Source: Vitis vinifera
Taxonomy: Eukaryota; Streptophyta; Magnoliopsida; Vitales; Vitaceae
Assembly (NCBI RefSeq): GCF_030704535.1
Contig: NC_081820.1
Span: 21,021,001 to 21,085,000, forward strand
Length of the DNA: 64,000 nt
Reading direction: 5' to 3'
The notes beneath the pieces are model-generated. The model ran no database searches. It was not told where the DNA came from and worked only from the letters and a program-made list of their open reading frames with translations. Below, in pieces: positions 57,205-64,000 of the stretch. The first letter of the stretch is position 1; every line of letters starts with the position of its first letter. The translations under genes and the position numbers were made by a program.

Positions 57205-58348
57205 CATGTATGTGGGTGTGCATTTGAATAATCCAGTGACATGGGGTTTGATTTCCAACTTGGTAGGCTTCCGTTTCCATTATTTTATTTTTCTTTTTGT
57301 CTTTCTTCTTCCTTTATAACTCTTTTCTCTTTGTCTTCAGCTCATGTAAGTAGTTGGAAGCTTGCCCTTTTTGACTCCAAGTTGGTAGTGTCCATGTGGG
57401 CCCCAAGTACAATAATTAATACTTGGCCATTGAGTTGGGATTCTTGACTTGCCGGGACAAAGACCCATATTTATCACATGCTGGGCTAGCAGCTGCCGGC
57501 TGGACCAAGCTAAAGATCGATATTAATACAGAATTTTAGAAAATCTATAATGACGTAGATTATATATTCAAGTCATAAATTAATAATTTTTTAATCAAAG
57601 TTATTAATATCGGAACTTCTTTGAATAATGTTGATATCAAATACCACTTGAGAGAAAAATATGATTGATAAAAATGATACTGTCTAATTAATTTTTAATT
57701 TCCTACATTTTGAATGAAAGTTGCTTAAGTGTATAATTTTTTAGGCCATATAATACCTATTTGAATTTTCCTTTTTAAATTATGATTTTTCACCAATCAT
57801 GATTTTAAAAGAATTATGAAAATCAGATTAAATATGTAGTCCAAGGAGGATACACTAATTACTGAGCTATAATTATGGAGAATCTTTGGCGATGATGGCC
57901 TTTGTCACAATCAAAGATCCATTTAAAAAAAATAAAAAAATCAAAATTTATAAAAATATTTAAAAAAAACTTCAATAAATTATAAAATAAATAATAATAC
58001 AAATATTAAAGTTACTTTATTAAAAAAAATTTACAATAGTACTTGAAATAAGTTTATTTCATTTATTACTAAAATAATGATCTATGTAGTTTAAATGTAT
58101 TTAAAGATATAAAAGAAATTATGATATATGTATAATAATTATTATTTGTTTGAAAAATATATATATTTTATTTATTTATTATATAAAGGGATATAAAAAA
58201 ATATTAATTTATTAAGAAAATTACCATGATTGCTTTTATATTTTCAATAATGAGTCAAATGAAATTTAAAAATAAGATAATTAAAATTATTCTATTTACT
58301 AAAATTAAATTAGTATATATGAAACCTAAGTGCATATGGGCCTCCCTG
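57205..58348. other. STS-7 upstream region, then unique AT-rich DNA
   Basis: Homology to the other minus-strand spacers runs to about 57560 (the GCTGCCGGCTGGAC block, then a GTAGATTAT block). Beyond that it is AT-rich DNA without genes or recognisable elements. Confidence 0.55.
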
Positions 58349-58818
58349 TAGAGATGGCAATGGGGCGGGTTTTTTCGGGTACTCGCCCCTAATGGGACCG
58401 GGTTTAATTTTAATAAACGGGTTTGGGACGGGTATGAGATTTTTTTTTAAACCAGGGGCGGGTTCGGGTATTGCCCCATCCCGCCCCGCCCCGCCCCGCA
58501 CTAATTATATATAAAATTAATTTTAAAATTAAATTAAATTTAAAATTTAAAATTAATTTAATTTAAATTTAAATTTTACTATTTTTAATATATAGATAAT
58601 AATAAAAAATTTAATAAAATAAGTTATAAAAAATATAATAATTTTATTATTTATAAAATATATTTATTTTAATGTAATTAAAAAATTTAAAAGTAATTTT
58701 TAAAAAAAAATTAAAAAAAAAAAAGTTAAACGGGGTGAGAATGAGAATTGTTTTTAATAAATGGGGTGGGGTTGGGATGGGGGTGATTCATCCCGAACCC
58801 GCCTCGTTGCCATTCCTA
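58349..58818. mobile_element. hAT-type MITE, 470 bp
   Basis: Terminal inverted repeats TAGAGATGGCAATGGGGCGGG on the left and the complement of TAGGAATGGCAACGAGGCGGG on the right. A perfect 8-bp target duplication CCTCCCTG flanks it (58341-58348 and 58819-58826). The core is AT-rich and noncoding. 8-bp duplications are diagnostic of hAT transposons. The short frames across the GC-rich ends are artefacts. Confidence 0.9.
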
Positions 58819-58826
58819 CCTCCCTG

Positions 58827-59749
58827 CTTGGTGAGGGTCATACTAATGACCCCTTTCCCTTTTATGCCTTAAAAATAGAGTTCAGGTGTTGTGTCAATGT
58901 GATACCATGGAAATCCTGGAAAAAAAAAAACAGTGAAATTATTCCAAAATTCACCTCTCCACCAATTATCTCTTCCTTGTATCATAATCGTCATAGTCGA
59001 TATACTTAAAAATATTTGATATTTCAATGACTTTTTGTGATATTTTAATCTATGTTCACACTACATTATTTCTTATTGATATTTAGATTGAATTGAGACA
59101 ATGTAGGAGTATTAACTTAATTAGATCAAGAGCTTTATAATGAGCAATACTTTGTTGATGTCGTTTATAAATTAATAAGTTGGATCATCTCTCTCATTCA
59201 TACATAATATTCACATACATTTACCTATATATTATTTTGGGTTAATTATGAACTCAAGATCTAAAGTAAAGAAAGAGATAGAAAGAATTTGTTTAGAAGC
59301 ATTTGAGAATACACTTGCTATATTATTTGAAAGTCAATAGAATGGGCCTTATGTGTTGGTAATTTTGACTCAAATTTTTTATTTTTTTATTTTTACTAAA
59401 GTCAATATTCATAGAGTTTAGGTTTTAGATAAATTATCCTTATAACATTGAGTAGGATTTGGAAACTTATCGTTTAGGATTAATCTATACAACTCTATAG
59501 ATATGTGGTTTTATATAGGATTTCAAGAGAGTGAAAAAGTAAACGAAAAATGAACAAAGATAGACAACGTGTGTATCAGAGTTTGGGTAGAAATAGGTTG
59601 AGAGAGTTTGGTTATTTTTTAACTTTATTAATAAATTTGATTCCTCTTTCCCATAGATGTAGGTGATTATGTAGAACCATGCAAATCTTTTGACTTTTCT
59701 ATTTCACTTAATGTTTCTTAGTGTGTTTGGGTGTTGTGATTTCCTAACA
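58827..59749 (+). other. AT-rich region, right part probably a copia LTR
   Basis: No gene. The segment ending GATTTCCTAACA at 59749 is followed directly by AGTGGTACAAGAGTC, resembling the usual copia LTR end and initiator-Met tRNA primer site. The LTR start could not be fixed. Confidence 0.45.
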
Positions 59750-61340
59750 AGTGGTACAAGAGTCATGTTGTGAAGATCATGGGAAAATTATTTAGAAAAT
59801 GATGTTTGACATAATGTATGATATTGAGTACTTTGATGGAAAGAATAATTTTAGTATCTAGCATGGTATTGTTAGAGATAGTTTGGTGCAACAATGACTT
59901 CTCAAAGTGTTACTAGGTAAGAAACTAGAGAACATGATGAATGAAAAATGAGAAGAATTAGATGTAAGAGTGGTAGGCACTATTCATTTAAGTTTGACTC
60001 ATAAAATAAAATATATTGTTTTGAATAAGAAATATCCTTCTCAATTAAGGGAGAAGTTAGAGAAAATTGATATATCAAAATCCCTTAACAAATAGACTAT
60101 ATTTGAAGAAACAATTATATAAGTCGAATATGGATTAAAGAACTGATGTTCATATTTATATAAATAAATTTAATAAGTGTATGACCCATTTGTTGAGTGT
60201 AAAGGTCAACATTAATGAGAAACTATTATTTTATTGGCATCCCTACCAAGATCATCTAAGACATTGGTGAGTATGCTTTTTAGTTGGAAAGACAATGTTT
60301 ACTATGGATGAGGTGTTAACTGCTTGTTTAGAGACAAAAATTATTAAGTAGTAAGTAGTTTGTTTCATACTAAACAAGCTCTTATGATGAAGTCTAAATC
60401 ACATTGTGATAGGAGTAAATCATGAAGGAGATATTAAGATAGGAGAGTTGATCATTTCCAATCACACTACTAGAGGAATGTAGAGGGTTATTATTTCCAT
60501 AAAAGGGATGTATCATGAGGTATTGTGAAAAAATGACAAAGCACCTAGAAGAAAAGAAAAATATTGAATTTCAAGAGGCTTTGAAATCTACTAATATTGT
60601 TGATAAAAAGTTTAATAAGTAAGGTGATGTTCTTTCTATTATAGTTGATGAAAGTTTTTGTAACTCTTGGATTTTAGATTCTTGATGTTCATTTCATATG
60701 GGCCCATATAAGAAGTGGTTTGATACCTATTAGGAATGTAATGCTGGTACTGTTTAAATAGAAATTGGTTCAAGCTCTAAAACCATTAGGATTGGTACTA
60801 GGAAAGTGAAGTTGTTTGATAGTGTTGTAATGACATTATCTAATGTTAAGCATGTTCTAAAGTTGAGGAGGGAGTTTAATTTCTTTGACAGCTCCAAGCA
60901 TTGTGGGTTATAACTTTTCTACAAAAAACGATATTATAAATATTAATAAAGATGTTTTGATAGTTATAAAAAGAAAAAAAGGTGAAACATTTTATACACT
61001 TAGACTGAAAAGACATTGTTAGTTGGAGTTGTGATGGTGGAATAATGTCATGAAGAGTTTTATGACAAAGAAGTTATTGGACTAGATTTAGAAAAAAATG
61101 TGACAAGATGTTAGTATTATAAGAAAACACAATGATAAGATGATCAAGACTCCATTTTCAACTAAACGCTTATTGGCACAAAGATGAGACTAATTGCAAA
61201 ACAAATGAAGTTATGAAGAAGGCAAGGGTGGTATCTTGAGTTAAGCTCAACAAAAGTTTGAACTTGACACATTTATTCTAATTGTGTAGTGGTAGCACAT
61301 TACTCATTGAGGGTGCAAAGGTAGGTACCAAAGAGAGATA
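59750..61340 (+). mobile_element. Degenerate Ty1-copia gag-protease region
   Basis: Plus strand, many stops and frameshifts. Gag-like phrases occur near 59820-60260. A degraded CCHC region lies near 60500-60545 (MRYCEKMTKHLEEKK). The protease region near 60655-60700 reads SWILDS followed by a stop where the active-site DSG-type motif continues. Integrase and RT were not found downstream; an LTR-like family B copy follows instead. It is not functional. Confidence 0.65.
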
Positions 61341-61369
61341 AACCTGTCCTATATTTTTTTAATTTCATA

Positions 61370-62660
61370 TCCCAAAATCAGATTAACTGCATGCAAAACT
61401 TTTTAGGCTTTTCTAAATCCTATGCACAATAGAAAATTTGCAATTTTAAACATTAATAGGATTCAAAATGTTCATTAGAAAATATCACTTGAGATTCGGA
61501 TATTCTGAAATCTAATCCATATGATAAAGATGAAAATAAAAGTTGTTGGAGGTCTCGAATATACCTAAGATCTTTTGTTTGATGGCTCTTCCTTAATCCT
61601 GGTGCACAACTGGTTGAGAAAAAGTGAGGATGGAGGCTATGATTCTCACTCTAGATGGTGGAAGATGACTCACTTATGAAAAAATGATAGACCCCTAAGG
61701 GGTATTTATAAGGTTCTCCAACTCGGCTTAAGTGACTTGAGCCCATTAAGGGCTTGGGTCACTTAATCAATCTCAAAACAGGTCCTAATTGATTAATTAA
61801 CCTAATATAATCATCTAATTAATCAGTTAGCCAATTCTAAAGACTTTATTCACTAACCTCTATGCAACTTTGTATAATTTTCAAAACACCCTAATGTCCA
61901 AAAATAAACCTAGAGTCAATCTAATCGTCATAAACCATGCCAACAAGGTATATGAGTTTGAAAATGGACCATTAAGGCCCATAGGATAATACTAGCTCCT
62001 GTAAAATCCAATTTTGGAGTTGATTCAACATTCCACTATAAATAATCAATTGCATTCTAGTACCCTGTATAAATAACAACGAGACACTAAGTGCTCGGGT
62101 TTGTGACTTGTTATCTATTGCATTTAGTTTTTCCATGAATTGATGTTCGTAGTCTAACAAAGTTATCAGTCTTTCAAAAGTACCTCACTATCCTTAAGTT
62201 ACAAATCCTCTTATTGTGTATTCAGCTAACATATCTTAGCTCTCTAAGAGCTTATGTCAAGTTGCACTTAAGGAACTATTATGACCATAGTTTACATGAA
62301 CACACCTCCTAAGGATTATCTAAGGGGACACTTTGTCTCAATCTTATGGGATATCATGGTGTCTCTATTGAGAATAACTATTACTATCGGTTTCCATCAA
62401 CAATGACCTAATCCATAAGGAATATATGATCAACTTACGATCTCACCCATAGGTCAAAGTCAATGCTAACTTTAAGCTCAATATTCTCTCAAGGTTGAGA
62501 GACAACACAATGAAGCAACATAAGGAAGTCATGACTACTTGATAGTCTTAAGTCATGACATAACATAGGTCTTGTCCAATGTGTAACTATAAACACTAGC
62601 ACACTAATCATAGGGAGCTCATTATTTAGGATTAGCCTATTGACTCATGCCCAATTGGTG
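61370..62660 (-). mobile_element. LTR-like family B, third copy (inverted)
   Basis: Same orientation as 26398-27988 and inverted relative to 20103-26348. Landmarks are GGTCCTAATTGATTAATTAACC (61782-61803), GGTATTTATAAGGTTCTCC (minus-strand TATA, about 61700) and the ATATGAGTTTG...GACCATTAAGG block. Noncoding; the small frame at 61972-62160 is part of the repeat. Confidence 0.6.
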
Positions 62661-64000
62661 TCTCAGCTGATTTGTGTTCAGCTGGTGCTCCTTGATTGAG
62701 GAAGTGATCAACAAAATTTATACCTATAACACCATACACTAGGGTAGCAAATACAAAGCTACTATAGTATAGTGGCTCTAAGGATCGTTCACTGGGAATG
62801 ATTTGCAAGCAATCAAGGATACCAATTCCAAGTGAATTGGTTTTGTTTCATTTCACGGTTAGTTTAAGAAATAAAACACAAACTTTGATTGGTAAAGGTT
62901 GAGACTTAAACTAACTAACTTAACAGAAGTTTGGAATAATTTAGGAAGAAAAGCATTCCTTGGAGATTTAGGTTCACTGGGGTGGTTCCTCATGCAAAAG
63001 ACATAGCTCCGGTCAGATGGTTCATTTCCTCGCATTAGAGATTCAACTTATAGTCAATTCTCTAACCGGTGATGTACAGAGACTCCTTCAATTAGATTTC
63101 ACTTTAATTCTCTCACTGATACAACTTGCAATGGTTCATGCCTCTCACGAGCACTTACCATTCAAGGTGATCTTTAACCTTGGACTTCCCTTCACAAACT
63201 CGCAAGAGATAACTAATGGATGTCTCCTAGGAGTCCAAAAGCTTACCAAGTGTTGGTAATTCCAGAAAATCCTACCTTGAAGTCACCTACCAGAGGCTCG
63301 CAAGGGGTAAACTAGTGCATTTCCACGGTTGGAAATCACTTGCCTTACCAAGTGTTGGCCCAGGTGACTCTAAGATGTTTTAAGTTAACTAAAAACATTG
63401 AAATCACTGAAGGATTTCACTTCCTCTTCATTAAAAACTAAAACCACGGAGCTTTGCATTCTTGCACTTGGAACCTTCCCCGGCAACCTTAGCTCCAAGG
63501 AATTGGAGGTTTAGTTACTCATTCTCTGGGGAAAACTCCTCAGAGAATTCATAACTTAGAAATAAAATGAAAATACAAAGTGAGAAGGTAAGGCAGTAGA
63601 AAGAAAAGACCTTTACTAGCTTACCAAACGTTTTTCAGAAGAAGCTCCTCTCTGAGAACAGGCTCCCGAGAGGTATTTATATCAAACTAATATAAAACTA
63701 ATTCTTACAAAGATATTTGGTCTTTTTACTAACTTAAAAACTAAGGAATCATGTAATTGGTGGTTTACAAGGAGTATTTTGGGATTTAGACAACAAAAAT
63801 CTAATGGAAAATATCTCCCAATGTCGGTAGCAAGCTTCGGGAGGCTTCAGGAGCCATTTCGCAGGAGAAAAGTGGTGTCTGCGAAATTTCGCAGACACCC
63901 AAGAGGGCTGCGAAATTATTTCGCAAGACCGAGCTATCTTCACCAGGCTGCAAAGTTGGCTTCCATCTTGAAGTTTCTAGCTTCCCTCTCGCGGCATGGT
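62661..64000. mobile_element. Unclassified grape-type repeat running off the window
   Basis: Composition changes to moderate GC with no continuous coding. It contains repeated short phrases such as CTTACCAAGTGTTGG (63242 and 63343) and CTCGCAAG, and ends in a cluster of TTTCGCA/TGCGAAA motifs with a perfect 26-bp palindrome (63874-63899). TTTCGCAG-rich segments are, from memory, common in grape LTR retrotransposon DNA. The frame at 63017-63259 is not supported by any domain. The right boundary lies outside the window. Confidence 0.4.
63874..63899. repeat. Perfect 26-bp palindrome
   Basis: Half-site GGTGTCTGCGAAA followed immediately by its exact complement, centred at 63886/63887. Additional TTTCGCA copies lie within 50 bp on both sides. 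Confidence 0.92.

Overview
The window is nuclear plant DNA, and its gene content points to grapevine (Vitis). It holds part of a tandem stilbene synthase (STS) array, the gene family that makes resveratrol. The proteins are 392 aa, with motifs such as [13 protein letters not shown] and [19 protein letters not shown] that are characteristic of Vitis STS. From prior knowledge, the largest Vitis STS array is on chromosome 16. The haplotype and the individual VvSTS numbers cannot be assigned from this sequence alone.

Layout: four STS loci lie on the plus strand: STS-1 at 1075-2611, STS-2 (a pseudogene) at 14398-15933, STS-3 at 30720-32256 and STS-4 at 38474-40009. Three lie on the minus strand: STS-5 at 50142-48828, STS-6 at 53574-52205 and STS-7 at 57053-55684. 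All seven share a 178-nt first exon and a phase-1 intron splitting the Cys60 codon. Exon 2 is 1001 nt in the six intact genes and 1000 nt in the pseudogene. The plus-strand loci have introns of 357-358 bp; the minus-strand loci have 136, 191 and 191 bp and share their own residues (V19, N29, L31, F36). The two sets face each other across a convergent junction (about 40.4-48.2 kb) that contains an orphan STS 3' flank, a truncated Ty1-copia retrotransposon and a 235-bp STS 3' fragment.

Spacing: the minus-strand genes repeat every 3.4-3.5 kb with little transposon load. The plus-strand loci are separated by 6 to 15 kb of nested transposon debris. An antisense Ty1-copia fossil follows STS-1, the pseudogene and STS-3, so it was probably inside the unit before duplication. 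Later elements landed in individual copies and can be delimited by comparing siblings: a 5.7-kb LTR-like unit (3181-8884), a related unit (21220-25906), a 1.29-kb solo LTR (34141-35429), a 390-bp LTR-like insertion (33546-33935), an inverted pair of LTR-like elements (20.1-28.0 kb) and a CACTA-like end (about 35758). Right of STS-7 lie a hAT-type MITE with a perfect 8-bp target duplication, a degenerate copia gag/protease region, another LTR-like copy and an unclassified repeat.

Function: the six intact genes would each encode a type III polyketide synthase that condenses p-coumaroyl-CoA with three malonyl-CoA to give resveratrol. Each locus, including the pseudogene, keeps a TATA box 105-126 bp before the ATG. 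Six keep an ATTGACTG-type (W-box-like) core upstream; STS-7 has lost it. No tRNA, rRNA, CRISPR array or unrelated intact protein-coding gene was seen. I found no evidence for a new enzymatic system; the interest is in cluster architecture, promoter divergence and the layered transposon record.
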